In this document: positions 43,241 through 52,387 of the stretch, piece after piece | How the letters are laid out: every line of letters starts with the position of its first letter | How positions within the stretch are numbered: the stretch's first letter is position 1 | DNA from: Streptomyces cadmiisoli | GTDB taxonomy: Bacteria; Actinomycetota; Actinomycetes; Streptomycetales; Streptomycetaceae | Direction of reading: 5' to 3' | DNA length: 64,000 bases | NCBI RefSeq assembly: GCF_003261055.1 | Contig: NZ_CP030073.1 | Span: forward strand, 1,922,001 to 1,986,000 | Translations under genes and position numbers: made by a program | Notes under the pieces: generated by a model | Database searches by the model: none | What the model was told of the DNA's origin: nothing | The model's input: only the letters and a program-made list of their open reading frames with translations

Positions 43241-44623
43241 TCAGTGGTGGAACCCCGGCTGCTCGGCCACGTGTCCGGTCTGTCCTCGCGACAGCAGGCC
43301 GACGGCGGTGCGCAGGTCGGAGGCGAGGAGGGCGATCTTGTCGTAGGAGGTGCCGTGCCGGACCAGGACCCGCTGGACGACGGTGTCCTCGCGGCCGAGC
43401 GCCAGCGGGTACGCGGGGACCTGCCAGCCCCGGCGGCGCAGCTGGTCGGAGACGTCGTACAGGGTGAAGGGTGACGCGGCGTCGTCGGTGAGGGTCCAGG
43501 TGACGGCGGGCAGCGCGGTCTGTCCGTCGTACAGGACGGTGAAGGGGCCCATGCCGGCGACCTCCCCGGCCAGCATCCGGGCGGTGCCGGCGCAGGCGCC
43601 GTGCACCTTCGTGTAGCCCTCCCGTCCGAGCCGCAACAGGTTGTAGTACTGGGCGACGACCTCGCCGCCGGGGCGGGAGAAGTTGAGGGCGAAGGTCGGC
43701 ATGTCGCCACCGAGGTAGGAGACGCGGAACACCAGGTCCTCGGGGAGCAGGTCGGCGGACCGCCACACCACCCAGCCGACGCCGAGCGGGGCCATGCCGT
43801 ACTTGTGCCCGGAGGCGTTGATGGAGGCGACCCGCGGCAGCCGGAAGTCCCAGACGAGCTCGGGATGGAGGAAGGGCGCGACGAATCCGCCGCTGGCCGC
43901 GTCCACGTGCACCGGGATGTCGAGGCCGGTGTCCGCCTGGATGCGGTCGAGTTCGGCGGCGATCCCGGCGACGGGTTCGTAGACGCAGGTGTAGGTCACG
44001 CCGAGGATCGCCACCACGCCGATGGTGTTCTCGTCGACGTACTCGCGCAGCTGGTGCGGGCGCAGTCCCACCGCGTCCTTCTCCAGCGGGACCTGGCGCA
44101 GCTCGACGTCGAAGTAGCGGGCGAACTTCTCCCAGCACACCTGGACCGGTCCGACGACCAGGTTGGGCCGGTCGGTGGGTTTCCCCTCGGCCCGGCGGCG
44201 TGCGCGCCAGCGCCACTTCAGGGCCAGCCCGCCCAGCATGGACGCCTCGCTGGAGCCGGTGGTGGAGCAGCCGAGGGTGGTGGCCCCGTCCGGGGAGTTC
44301 CACAGGTCGGCGAGCATGTGGACGCAGCGGGACTCGATCTCGGCGGTCTGCGGGTACTCGTCCTTGTCGATCATGTTCTTGCCGAGGCACTCGTCCATCA
44401 GCGAGTGCACCTCGGGCTCCGCCCAGGTGGTGCAGAAGGTCGCCAGGTTCTGCGAGGCGTTGCCGTCCAGGCCCAGTTCGTCGTGGATCAGGGCGCGTAC
44501 CGCGCGGGCGTCGGACACCTTGTCGGGCATCCGGTACTTCGGCAGCGCCCGCGCGCTGATGGGCAGCGCGTACACGTCGTCGAAGGGCCCGGCCGTCGGG
44601 CGGTTGGTCTGGTGCAGGGCCAT
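43241..44623 (-). CDS. gadB: Glutamate decarboxylase
   Basis: A 460-aa PLP enzyme converting glutamate to 4-aminobutyrate and CO2, consuming a proton. The family core is present: LYALP-type N-terminus (VYALPISARALPKYRMPDK), GCSTTGSSEASMLGGLALKW, HVDAASGGFVAPF, and the PLP lysine in ASINASGHKYGMAPLGVGW. The length matches bacterial GadB (~466). No gadC antiporter gene is nearby, so an acid-resistance cycle is not shown here. ATG at 44623 with GGGGG upstream is preferred over an in-frame ATG 9 codons earlier. Confidence 0.93.
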   Translation of the reverse strand: MALHQTNRPTAGPFDDVYALPISARALPKYRMPDKVSDARAVRALIHDELGLDGNASQNLATFCTTWAEPEVHSLMDECLGKNMIDKDEYPQTAEIESRCVHMLADLWNSPDGATTLGCSTTGSSEASMLGGLALKWRWRARRRAEGKPTDRPNLVVGPVQVCWEKFARYFDVELRQVPLEKDAVGLRPHQLREYVDENTIGVVAILGVTYTCVYEPVAGIAAELDRIQADTGLDIPVHVDAASGGFVAPFLHPELVWDFRLPRVASINASGHKYGMAPLGVGWVVWRSADLLPEDLVFRVSYLGGDMPTFALNFSRPGGEVVAQYYNLLRLGREGYTKVHGACAGTARMLAGEVAGMGPFTVLYDGQTALPAVTWTLTDDAASPFTLYDVSDQLRRRGWQVPAYPLALGREDTVVQRVLVRHGTSYDKIALLASDLRTAVGLLSRGQTGHVAEQPGFHH

Positions 44624-44832
44624 GGAGTCAACCCCCGGGTCGCCGGACATCGCGGAGGGAGGACCGGGGGCGACATACCCGAGCGGCACATGTGAGGGAC
44701 TGCGACTCGCGTCCCGGCCTCCCTCTGTCCGCAATCTCGCACAGCGGGCGCGGCGGCGCCCGCCGAGCGCACCCGGACGACGGTGGCGCGCGGCCGTCCG
44801 GCCCGGCTCGGGCGGACCCGGGCCGGGCGGGG

Positions 44833-45789
44833 TCAGGGCGCGGAGAGGACGAGGCGGCGGGCGAAGTTGCGGTAGCCGAGCCGTTCGAAGGCGGCGGCCA
44901 TGGGCCGGTTCGTCAGGTCGGTGTCGGCGCGGATCAGACCGGCGTCCGCCTCCTCGGCGAGCAGCCGGGTGATCTCGGCGAGGAGGTCGTCGACGTAGCC
45001 GTGCCCGCGGTGCTCGGGCAGCACGCCGAGGTAGCCGACGACGTGGGAGCCGGTGTTGCGGGAGGGCAGCGCGAAGCCGGCCGGTTCGCCGTCGGGGGTC
45101 TCGGCGACCCGCCACCAGGACCGTTCGCCCGGCATCGAGTCGCGGTAGAAGGCGACATCGGCGCGGGCCTGTCCGGCGGCGCCGAGCCGGTCGGCCTCGG
45201 CGCGGGTGGCGGCGTCGAGGGTGCCCTCCAGCACACGGCGGAAGAGGTCGGTGAAGACCTCGTCGTCGGGTTCGGGGCGGAAGGCCAGCCGGCCGGACGG
45301 CACGGGCACTCCGCTGTCGCGGGTCCACTCGTAGCGCAGCCGTTCCACGCCGGTGGTCAGACCGGTGCGCCGGGCCGCCTCCTGCCGCCAGTCGAGGTCG
45401 TCGACCGCGTCCGGCCGCTCACGCCAGTCCGGGGGCAGCAGGACGTGGTAGTCCGGCGGGGCCGTCCGCCCGGCCGCGGCGAAGGCCGCGTGCGCGGTGG
45501 TGAGCACATCGACGGCGAGCTCCGTGCGCGCCGGGGCGTCACCCGCCGGCTCGCGGACGGCGAGGGAGTTGAGCGCCCCGGGGTGGGTGTCGTCGGGGCC
45601 GCCCCACCAGACGGCCACGGCGTGCACCTGTCCGGCGTCCTCCGCGAGCCAGGTCCACTCCGGGCGGAACTCGCGCCGGGCGAGCCCCTCCCGGAACGCG
45701 TCGGCGTCGGTCCAGACGCCGACCCGGCCGGACGGCAGCAGGGCGAGAACGCGGTCGACGTCGGACTCGGTCATGGTGCGGATCGTCAC
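44833..45789 (-). CDS. GNAT-family N-acetyltransferase
   Basis: 318 aa. The acetyl-CoA site is in the C-terminal half (VVGYLGVLPEHRGHGYVDDL, then TDLTNRPMAAAFERLGYRNF). The N-terminal half is a degenerate second GNAT-like domain (WTDADAFREGLARREF, VAVWWGGPDD), so the protein has the tandem architecture seen in aminoglycoside-acetyltransferase-like and mycothiol-type proteins. GTG at 45789 follows GGAGG. Acceptor unknown. It stands alone between gadB and the SARP regulator. Confidence 0.8.
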   Translation of the reverse strand: MTIRTMTESDVDRVLALLPSGRVGVWTDADAFREGLARREFRPEWTWLAEDAGQVHAVAVWWGGPDDTHPGALNSLAVREPAGDAPARTELAVDVLTTAHAAFAAAGRTAPPDYHVLLPPDWRERPDAVDDLDWRQEAARRTGLTTGVERLRYEWTRDSGVPVPSGRLAFRPEPDDEVFTDLFRRVLEGTLDAATRAEADRLGAAGQARADVAFYRDSMPGERSWWRVAETPDGEPAGFALPSRNTGSHVVGYLGVLPEHRGHGYVDDLLAEITRLLAEEADAGLIRADTDLTNRPMAAAFERLGYRNFARRLVLSAP

Positions 45790-45912
45790 AGGGCCTCCGG
45801 GCGGTGCACGACGATGTGCCGTCAGAAGTCCTACGCCGCGCCGTCGAGCCGCGTCAAACGGTTTTGACGCACCGGTACGGGCGCGCAGGGCCGGGCTTCC
45901 CGCCGCCGGACG

Positions 45913-46728
45913 TCACGGCGCCGCCGGGATCACCCCGGCGGCCTCCAGGCGGGAGGGGTCCGCGCCGAGGATCGCCTCCAGGGCGAGCCGCAGCGGCGGC
46001 CCCGGCTCGACGCCCAGCTCCTCCCTCATCACACGGCGGGCGTGGTGGTAGACACCGAGCGCGTCGCCCTGCCGGCCCGCGCGGTACAGGGCGGCCATCA
46101 ACTGCCGGTAGAACGGCTCCCGGAGCGGGTGCTGCACGAGGAGGCCCTTGAGGTCCTCGATCACCTCGTGGTGCCGGCCCAGTGCCAGCGCGGCATCGAC
46201 ACCGAGTTCGGTGCAGTTGAGCCGTTTCTCCTCCTGGACGGCCGTGAACGACGCGATGGCCAGGGAGCCCGGAATGCCTTCGAGGACCGGTCCGCGCCAC
46301 CGCGACAGCGCCCGGCCGAGCAGTTCGAAGGCGTGCTGGAAATCGGCGGCGGAGTACCGGTCGCGCCCCCGGTCGTAGAGCTCCTCGAATTCCTGGAAAT
46401 CGGTCATGGCGCCGCTCAGGTCCAGAATGTATCCGGCTGACGTCGTCACGATCGGCGATGTTTCCCGCGGGCCGCTCAGGAATTTCCTCAACTGCGAGAC
46501 GTACACACGCAGGCTGGCGAAGGCGCAGCGTGGCGGACCCTGCTCCCACAGCTCCGCCACGAGTTTCTCGCCGGGTACCGCCTCACCGACCCTGACCAGG
46601 AGCAGGGCGAGCAGTTTGGCAAGTTTGGGTGCTTCGGGTGTCAGTTGGACGCCGCCGCGGGTGACCCGCAGGCGGCCCAGCAGTTCGTAGCGCAGTGGTT
46701 GGTCGGGCTGTACAGCGGACAGGGACAC
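45913..46728 (-). CDS. SARP/BTAD-type pathway-specific activator
   Basis: A 271-aa Streptomyces antibiotic regulatory protein. The N-terminal OmpR-like winged helix (~10-100; RYELLGRLRVTRGGVQLTPE, PGEKLVAELWEQGPPRCAFA, LRVYVSQLRKFLSG) is followed by a BTAD domain (~105-260; DFQEFEELYDRGRDRY, EPFYRQLMAALYRAGRQGDA). It would activate the biosynthetic operon starting at 50160 by binding repeats near its promoter (inference). GTG at 46728 follows GGGGG. A perfect palindrome lies 12 bp upstream. Length equals that of ActII-4/RedD-class small SARPs. Confidence 0.9.
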   Translation of the reverse strand: MSLSAVQPDQPLRYELLGRLRVTRGGVQLTPEAPKLAKLLALLLVRVGEAVPGEKLVAELWEQGPPRCAFASLRVYVSQLRKFLSGPRETSPIVTTSAGYILDLSGAMTDFQEFEELYDRGRDRYSAADFQHAFELLGRALSRWRGPVLEGIPGSLAIASFTAVQEEKRLNCTELGVDAALALGRHHEVIEDLKGLLVQHPLREPFYRQLMAALYRAGRQGDALGVYHHARRVMREELGVEPGPPLRLALEAILGADPSRLEAAGVIPAAP

Positions 46729-46739
46729 GGCAACCCCCC

Positions 46740-46758
46740 GAATGCGTGGAACGCATTC
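46740..46758. promoter_or_regulatory. Palindrome GAATGCGT-GGA-ACGCATTC upstream of the SARP gene
   Basis: A perfect 8-3-8 inverted repeat placed between the SARP start codon and the rest of a 329-bp AT-richer gap (46729-47057). No gene is seen in this gap. A candidate operator. Confidence 0.5.
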
Positions 46759-47057
46759 AACTAAAAACGACTCCCCCGCCCGTCCCCAGGTTTCGGGACG
46801 CCAGTTACTCGACGGTATCCTGTTTCTCCGGAAGCCTATGGCAGGTCGTTCCCGGATGCCAGTCCCCCCTCGTTACACCGTCATTAAGGCGAGTGAAACT
46901 CGTTCCGTTCCGGGGCTGTACGCGCCGACCGGCAAGTCGCCGTTCAATTGAATATCCACCGTCCGGGGGCTGTTTTCGGACGGGCGGAACGGCCCGATCG
47001 CGGCGGACCGGGACGTTCGCGGGCCGGCGGCCGGAGCCGGGCCGTTCGCGGGCCGTC

Positions 47058-48272
47058 TCAGGCCGCCGCCCGCCCGCCGTGCCCGAGCGTCTCGCCGAGC
47101 CAGGCGAAGAGACGGTCGTGGAAGACCCGCATCGCACCCGAGTGGCAGTGCGCCCCGCCGCCCTCGTCCGCGGTGAAGACATGGAGCTGCTTGGGCGAGT
47201 TCAGGCCGGTGAACACCTTCTTCGCGTGTTCCAGTCCGGCGAAGAACATGTCCTCCTCGGCGTCGAGGACGAGCACCGGGCAGCGCACCCGGCCGATCAC
47301 CTCGGACAGGCCGAACGCCGGAAGCGTGCGCAGCAGTCGGGCGGGCGTGCTCGCCCCGAAGGTCCACAGGGCCTGCCGCAGCAGCCAGCGGGTGAAGGTC
47401 TGCTGGGCGGCGATGCCCCACATGACGGGGTCGGCGAAGTCGTCACAGCCCTGTTCGACCCATTCGAGGACGAACGGCGGCAGCGCGACGACGTCGCCCA
47501 GTTGCCAGACCGCGTCATGGGCGACGCAGCCGGCCAGCCGGTGCTCGAACGCCGCGGCCCGCACGGCGAGCAGCCCGCCGAGGCTGGTGCCGACCAGCAC
47601 CACCCGGCCGGCGTCGATCCCGGGCAGCGAGAGGGCGTGGTCCACGACCGGGGTGACGACCCGCTCCCAGTCGGGCCGGAAGACCAGCCCCTGTTCCCGC
47701 AGGACGGAGCCCTGGCCCGGCCCCTCGAAGCACAGACAGTGGTAGCCGCGGGCCAGGGCGGCCGCGGCGACGAAGAAGTAGCCCTCTTCCAGGGTGGAGT
47801 CGATACCGCCGTGGTGGACGACGAGCGGGCGCGGTTCGTCGGAGTCGTCCACCCGGTAGAGGTAGCCGGGCAGGGAGGTGCCCTCGTAGGGGATGCGTAC
47901 GGGCCGCGGCGGCCGTGCCATGAGTGCGGCGGCGTCGGCGAAGGTCTCCCGGGACAGCCCCATCAACCGCAGGGCCTCGGCGTCCTGTTGGTCCTCACGC
48001 TGGAAGAACTCGGCGGTGCGGTAGTAGTTGTGGGCGCGCAGCAGCGCGGACCGGGCGTCGACGGGGCGTTGCTCCCGGCGGGCGGCGTCCCCCAGTCCGT
48101 GCGCGTGTGCGGCGAGCCGGGACCACTCCCGGCGCCACGCCTCGGTGTCGCCGTCGGGAATGCGGGAGGCGACCGCGACGACCTCGCCGAGCTGCGCGCC
48201 GCCGTAGTCGGCGTAACCGGCGGTGCGCAGGGCCTGGTAGTCGAAGGCGGGGTCGTCGAAGAGGAACTTCAT
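47058..48272 (-). CDS. Alpha/beta hydrolase (FrsA/DPHN-hydrolase-like)
   Basis: 404 aa. A helical N-terminal ~130 residues (RREWSRLAAHAHGLGDAARR, YYRTAEFFQREDQQDAEALR) caps an alpha/beta core with GPGQGSVLREQG, nucleophile GTSLGG, acid region LVLDAEEDMFF and histidine in GGAHCHSGAMR. The layout matches enzymes such as 2,6-dihydroxypseudooxynicotine hydrolase and related C-C or ester hydrolases; substrate unknown. It lies 12 bp downstream of the TetR gene and is surely co-transcribed and repressed with it. Confidence 0.83.
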   Translation of the reverse strand: MKFLFDDPAFDYQALRTAGYADYGGAQLGEVVAVASRIPDGDTEAWRREWSRLAAHAHGLGDAARREQRPVDARSALLRAHNYYRTAEFFQREDQQDAEALRLMGLSRETFADAAALMARPPRPVRIPYEGTSLPGYLYRVDDSDEPRPLVVHHGGIDSTLEEGYFFVAAAALARGYHCLCFEGPGQGSVLREQGLVFRPDWERVVTPVVDHALSLPGIDAGRVVLVGTSLGGLLAVRAAAFEHRLAGCVAHDAVWQLGDVVALPPFVLEWVEQGCDDFADPVMWGIAAQQTFTRWLLRQALWTFGASTPARLLRTLPAFGLSEVIGRVRCPVLVLDAEEDMFFAGLEHAKKVFTGLNSPKQLHVFTADEGGGAHCHSGAMRVFHDRLFAWLGETLGHGGRAAA

Positions 48273-48284
48273 GGCAGCGGCTCC

Positions 48285-48962
48285 TTACGGTGGCGGGCGG
48301 TGCTGCGGTGCCGGGCCGGGCCCCGGCCCGGCCCGGTTGGCGCGCGTTCCGTTGAGGAAGAAGTCGACGATCGTCTCGGCGAACGCCGCCGATTCCAATG
48401 GGCGTTGACGCAGGATCAGCCGGGCGGCCATCGGTCCGACGAGGATCTCGACCGCGTCGTCCAGGTCGAGGTCGGGGCGCAGTTCCCCGCTGTCGACGCC
48501 GTCCCGCAGCGCCCGGGTCAGCGCCTCGCGCCGCGCGGCGAGGACGGTGTCCTCGAAGCGTTCGACGAGCTGCGGGCGGCGTACCGCCTCCCCGAGCAGA
48601 CCGCCGATCAGCCGGTGCAGCGGGGTGTCCTGGCCCCGGTGGCGCAGCTGGTCGACGAGGGTCACCAGCTTCTCCCGCAGGGGCAGTCCGTCCAGTGACG
48701 GCACCGGGAGGTCCAGGCTGCCCAGCGCGGCGAGCACCAGCTCCTCCTTGTTGCGCCAGCGCCGGTAGACGGTCGCCCGCGCGACACCGGCCCGCTGGGC
48801 GACCAGGTCCATGGACAGGTCGGCGAAGCTGCGCCCCTCGCCGAGCAGGGCCAGGGTGCTCTCCAGGATCGCCCGGTCGGCCGCCGGGTCACGCTGCCGG
48901 CCGCCCCGGGGAGAGCGCTCCCGGGCGGTCGCGGACGGATCGGCGTGGGGCGGCTTGCGCAT
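48285..48962 (-). CDS. TetR-family transcriptional repressor
   Basis: 225 aa. The helix-turn-helix is at ~45-70 (DLSMDLVAQRAGVARATVYR, RWRNKEELVL). The C-terminal ligand and dimer domain is helical (RLIGGLLGEAVRRPQLVERF). ATG at 48962 follows GGAGG. It is the first gene of a TetR-hydrolase pair whose promoter and operator lie at 49114-49169. The ligand may be the hydrolase substrate or the cluster product (inference). Confidence 0.88.
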   Translation of the reverse strand: MRKPPHADPSATARERSPRGGRQRDPAADRAILESTLALLGEGRSFADLSMDLVAQRAGVARATVYRRWRNKEELVLAALGSLDLPVPSLDGLPLREKLVTLVDQLRHRGQDTPLHRLIGGLLGEAVRRPQLVERFEDTVLAARREALTRALRDGVDSGELRPDLDLDDAVEILVGPMAARLILRQRPLESAAFAETIVDFFLNGTRANRAGPGPGPAPQHRPPP

Positions 48963-49113
48963 CGGACCTCCGTGGGAACGGCCGCGAGCCGCGCCCGGCG
49001 CGCGGCGGCGCCGGGTGCTCCGGCCGGGAAACTGGGCGGCGAGGAGTGGTGCGGGGTGGGGTGCGCGGTGTGCGGGCGGACGGGCCGACTGCCGTACTCC
49101 TGCCGTGCGTTCG

Positions 49114-49142
49114 ACGCTAGTCCTGACGACCAATCGAGTCAA
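49114..49142 (-). promoter_or_regulatory. Promoter of the TetR-hydrolase operon
   Basis: On the minus strand TTGACT (49142-49137), 17 bp, TAGCGT (49119-49114), a good housekeeping-type promoter. The -35 box lies inside the left arm of the TetR-type palindrome. Confidence 0.6.
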
Positions 49143-49169
49143 TAGTGTATCGAAACATCATTGACTCGA
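49134..49169. promoter_or_regulatory. TetR operator: inverted repeat TCGAGTCAAT-N16-ATTGACTCGA
   Basis: Two perfect 10-bp arms, 49134-49143 and 49160-49169. The right arm overlaps the 3' end of the PPTase gene. A bound TetR would cover the -35 box. Confidence 0.65.
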
Positions 49170-49916
49170 ATGCGGTGGACCGGCGTACGGGGGGCTTGCG
49201 GGAGCCCACGGCCCCAGTGCGCGAGCGACGAGGAATCCACCGTCGACCTCGTCGCAGCGCAGCCGCCAGCCCGGCGCACCGGAACCCAACGTCCAGCCGT
49301 CGCCGTCCTGTTCGGGCCGGGGGCACAACCGGGTGAAGTCGTGAGCGAGTCCGACGCCGAGCGCCTTGGTGTAGGCCTCCTTGAGCGTCCACCGGCGCAC
49401 GAGGGCCAGGTTCCGTTCCCCCGGCGGGAGTTGCCGCAGTCCGGCCAGCTCCCGGGGATGGCAGAACCTCCCCGCGAGGCCGGGCGCGAGCAGACAGCGG
49501 CTCGCGGCCTCCACGTCCACCCCGATGCGCCGGCCGGCGGCGGCCCCGGCGACCAGGACTCCCGCCGTGTGACTGAGACCGGCGTCCAGGCCGGGCGGGG
49601 CGAGCACGACGGGCCGCCCGTTGCCGTCGCGGCCCAGCCGCACCCGCTCCGGCTCGGTGCCGGCGACAGCCGCGACGACACCGCGCAGCAGCAGCCGGGA
49701 GCCCATCAGCCGGGCCCGTACGTCCGGTTCGCGGGCCGAGCGGTAGCGCGGCCAGTCCGCGCCGAGCAGTTCACACGGGGACGGGCCGTCCGCGGCGGCC
49801 CAGTCCGCGAGCCGGCCGTGGCAGACGACGTGCCGGTACCGCGCCGCGGCGGCCCGGGCCTGTGCCCACCCGGCGCCCCGCGGCGTCACCGCGACCGGAA
49901 GCCCCGCACCCGCCAC
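49158..49916 (-). CDS. 4'-phosphopantetheinyl transferase (Sfp type)
   Basis: 252 aa. The Sfp-type motifs are RIGVDVEAASR (magnesium-binding Asp and Glu) and RRWTLKEAYTKALGVGL. The protein attaches the phosphopantetheine arm to carrier proteins; the three carrier domains in the adjoining cluster (52388, end of 52690-55788, 58774) are likely clients. GTG at 49916 follows GGAGAGGGG. A longer frame upstream is not favoured. It is divergent from the FAAL gene with 243 bp between starts. Confidence 0.87.
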   Translation of the reverse strand: MAGAGLPVAVTPRGAGWAQARAAAARYRHVVCHGRLADWAAADGPSPCELLGADWPRYRSAREPDVRARLMGSRLLLRGVVAAVAGTEPERVRLGRDGNGRPVVLAPPGLDAGLSHTAGVLVAGAAAGRRIGVDVEAASRCLLAPGLAGRFCHPRELAGLRQLPPGERNLALVRRWTLKEAYTKALGVGLAHDFTRLCPRPEQDGDGWTLGSGAPGWRLRCDEVDGGFLVARALGPWAPASPPYAGPPHSSQ

Positions 49917-50159
49917 AGACCCGTCCCCTCTCCGGCCGTTCGGCGACACCGCGTGCCGGCACGGATCGTGTCGCCGCGCGCACACACCGTTGTACCGGCT
50001 CGTCGGCCGCGCGTCCGCGGAACCCCGCAGCCATGACGTGCGCCCCAATTTTCGCTTTAGGTCTCCTTTTCACGGCGTCCCGAGGCTGACGCACCGGATT
50101 GGCACGCGGTGCCGCAAGCAAGGCAGGCACCGGTCGACGGACCGCGGAAAGGACAGCCC

Positions 50160-52013
50160 GTGCCGCATCAGCCCCAGCACCGAACGCTGACGGACGCCGT
50201 ACGCTCCGGGGTGGAACAGCACCCCGATCGGGCCGCGTTCGTGTACCTGCACGAGGACGGACCGGGCCTGCGCCCGGAGAAACTGAGCTACGCGGAACTC
50301 GACCGGCGGGCCCGCGTCGTGGCCACCCGGCTCCGGCAGGCCGCGAAGGGAGACATCGGACGCCCGGTCCTGCTGCTCCACCCGCCGACCCTGGACTTCG
50401 TCACGGCCTTCCTCGGCTGCTTCTACGCCGGGCGCACCGCGATCCCGGCCCCGCTGCCCGACGAACCCGGTGAGCGGCTCGCCCGGGTCGGCACCATCCT
50501 GCGCGACGCGAACGTCGGAGCGGTCCTGACCCTCCCCGGCTACCGGCAGGCCGTCGGCGCCTGGCTGACCGCCGCGGGGGCACCGGACGTGGTCTGCCTC
50601 GCGACCGGCGCGGACACCGAGGGCGCCACGGACGCCGACCCCGACCTGTGGGTGCCGCCCGCCGTCCGCGACACCGACGTGGCCTTCCTCCAGTACAGCT
50701 CGGGCTCCACCAGCGAGCCCAAGGGCGTCATGGTCACGCACGCCAATCTCGCGGCCAACGAGGAGGCCATCCGCGCCGCCATGCGCACCCCGCCGGGCGT
50801 GGTGGCCGGCAGCTGGCTGCCGCTGTACCACGACATGGGGCTGATCGGCATGACGCTGCAACCGCTGTGGGTCGGCGGCACCAGCGTGCAGATGTCGCCG
50901 ATCTCCTTCATCAAACAACCGCACCGCTGGCTGCGGATGATCCACGACTACCGCGTGGAGGGCACGGCCTCCCCCGACTTCGGCTACGAACTGTGCGTGC
51001 GGCGCGTCACCGAGGAGCAGACGGCCGGCCTCGACCTGTCCTGCCTGCGGGTCGCGCTGAACGGGGCGGAGCCGGTGCGCGCCGGGACACTGCGCGCCTT
51101 CGTGCGGCGGTTCGCCGGACAGGGGCTGCGCCCCGAGGTGCTGCTGCCCTCCTACGGACTGGCCGAGAACACCCTGCTGGTCTCCTCCGGCGACACCGAG
51201 TCGCCGCACCTCGAACTCCAGGTGGACGCGCACTCCTTGGAGCGCGACGAGCTGCGTCCCGCCCGCAGCGACCGGGCGAGCCGGACCCTGGTCAGCTGCG
51301 GCCGGCCGGCGGACACGGAGGTGCTGATCGTCGACCCGGTGAGCCTGCGGGAGCTGACGGCCGGGCGGGTCGGTGAGATCTGGCTGCGCGGGCCGTCGGT
51401 CGCCGCCGGCTACTGGAACCGTCCCGGCCCGACCGCCGAGGCATTCGCGGCCACGACCGCCGAGGGCCGCGGCGGCTGCTTCCGCACCGGCGACCTGGGC
51501 GCCCTGCTCGACGGGGAGCTCTACGTCACCGGCCGGATCAAGGAGATGCTCATCCAGCACGGGCGCAACCTCTACCCGCAGGACATCGAGCAGGCGGTGC
51601 AGGACTCGGCGGAGGCGTTCCGGCGCGGCGGCGGCGCGGTGTTCGCCGTCAGCGACCCGGCCGAGGACCGCTCCCATGTCGTCGTGGTGCAGGAGCTGCG
51701 GGCCGGGGCCGGGGCCGGGGCCGGGGCCGTCGACGGCGACCTGCCGCGCCTGGCCGCGTCCGTCCAGGCGCTGCTCAGCCGGACGTTCCAGCTGGCCGCG
51801 GTGAGCGTGGTGCTGGTGCGTCCGGGGGTGATCCGCAAGACCACCAGCGGCAAGACGCAGCGCACGCTGATGCGGCAGCTGTTCCTCGACGGCGCCCTGC
51901 CGGTGCTGCACCGGCGTCTCCAGCGACCGGTGGCCGACCTGCTGCCGGGCACAGACCCGGCCGCAGACCCGGCCGCCGCGCCGGCGCGCGACACCGTGGC
52001 ACCTCGCGGCTGA
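50160..52013 (+). CDS. Fatty acyl-AMP ligase (FAAL)
   Basis: A 617-aa adenylating enzyme. The ATP loop is YSSGSTSEPKGVMVTH. Further family motifs are SWLPLYHDMGLIGMTLQPLW, PSYGLAENTLLVSSG, FRTGDLGALLDGELYVTGRI and the C-terminal RKTTSGKTQR lysine region. SWLPLYHDMGLIG and the GLAENTLL pattern are typical of FAALs, which pass acyl-AMP to a carrier protein rather than to CoA. The free ACP encoded next (52388) is the expected acceptor. GTG at 50160 follows GGAAAGGA. It opens the biosynthetic operon. A repeat array derived from its 3' end separates it from the ACP gene. Confidence 0.9.
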   Translation: MPHQPQHRTLTDAVRSGVEQHPDRAAFVYLHEDGPGLRPEKLSYAELDRRARVVATRLRQAAKGDIGRPVLLLHPPTLDFVTAFLGCFYAGRTAIPAPLPDEPGERLARVGTILRDANVGAVLTLPGYRQAVGAWLTAAGAPDVVCLATGADTEGATDADPDLWVPPAVRDTDVAFLQYSSGSTSEPKGVMVTHANLAANEEAIRAAMRTPPGVVAGSWLPLYHDMGLIGMTLQPLWVGGTSVQMSPISFIKQPHRWLRMIHDYRVEGTASPDFGYELCVRRVTEEQTAGLDLSCLRVALNGAEPVRAGTLRAFVRRFAGQGLRPEVLLPSYGLAENTLLVSSGDTESPHLELQVDAHSLERDELRPARSDRASRTLVSCGRPADTEVLIVDPVSLRELTAGRVGEIWLRGPSVAAGYWNRPGPTAEAFAATTAEGRGGCFRTGDLGALLDGELYVTGRIKEMLIQHGRNLYPQDIEQAVQDSAEAFRRGGGAVFAVSDPAEDRSHVVVVQELRAGAGAGAGAVDGDLPRLAASVQALLSRTFQLAAVSVVLVRPGVIRKTTSGKTQRTLMRQLFLDGALPVLHRRLQRPVADLLPGTDPAADPAAAPARDTVAPRG

Positions 52014-52039
52014 GACCCAGCGGGACGCCGCCGCATCCT

Positions 52040-52377
52040 GCCGCCGAGACCCCCGCCCGACACCGCAGCACCGCCGAGACCCCGCCCGACACCGCGCCAC
52101 CCGGCCGCCGAAACCCCCACCCGACGCCCCAGCACCCCGCCGCCGAAACCCCACCCGACACCGTGGCGCCCTGCGTCCGAGACCCCCGCCCGACGCCGCG
52201 CCACCCGGCCGCCGAAACCGCCGCCCAACGCCCCAGCACGGCACCGCCGAAACCCACCCGACAGCCGCCGGAACCTCGCCGAACGCCGTGCCACTCCGAG
52301 ACCGGCACCCCCGCCCGGCACCGCAGCACCCCGAACCTGAGCCCCGCGCCCGAGCCCCCGCCCGACACCCACAGGGA
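52040..52377 (+). repeat. Degenerate tandem repeat array (~34-bp unit, ~9-10 copies) between FAAL and ACP genes
   Basis: The interval 52014-52387 holds no supported gene. Units read GCCGCCGARACCCC followed by ACCCGACACCG-type and GCACCCC-type blocks, repeated about every 34 bp. The sequence around the FAAL stop (CGACACCGTGGCACC, then CGGCTGAGACCC) matches a unit, so the array seems to have grown from the gene's 3' end. The plus strand is strongly C-rich. Confidence 0.8.
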
Positions 52378-52387
52378 GACCACCACC

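Noticed and set aside
52040..52377. Repeat array considered as a CRISPR
   Set aside because: Units are degenerate and contiguous with no unique spacers, there are no cas genes, and the unit derives from the adjacent gene end.
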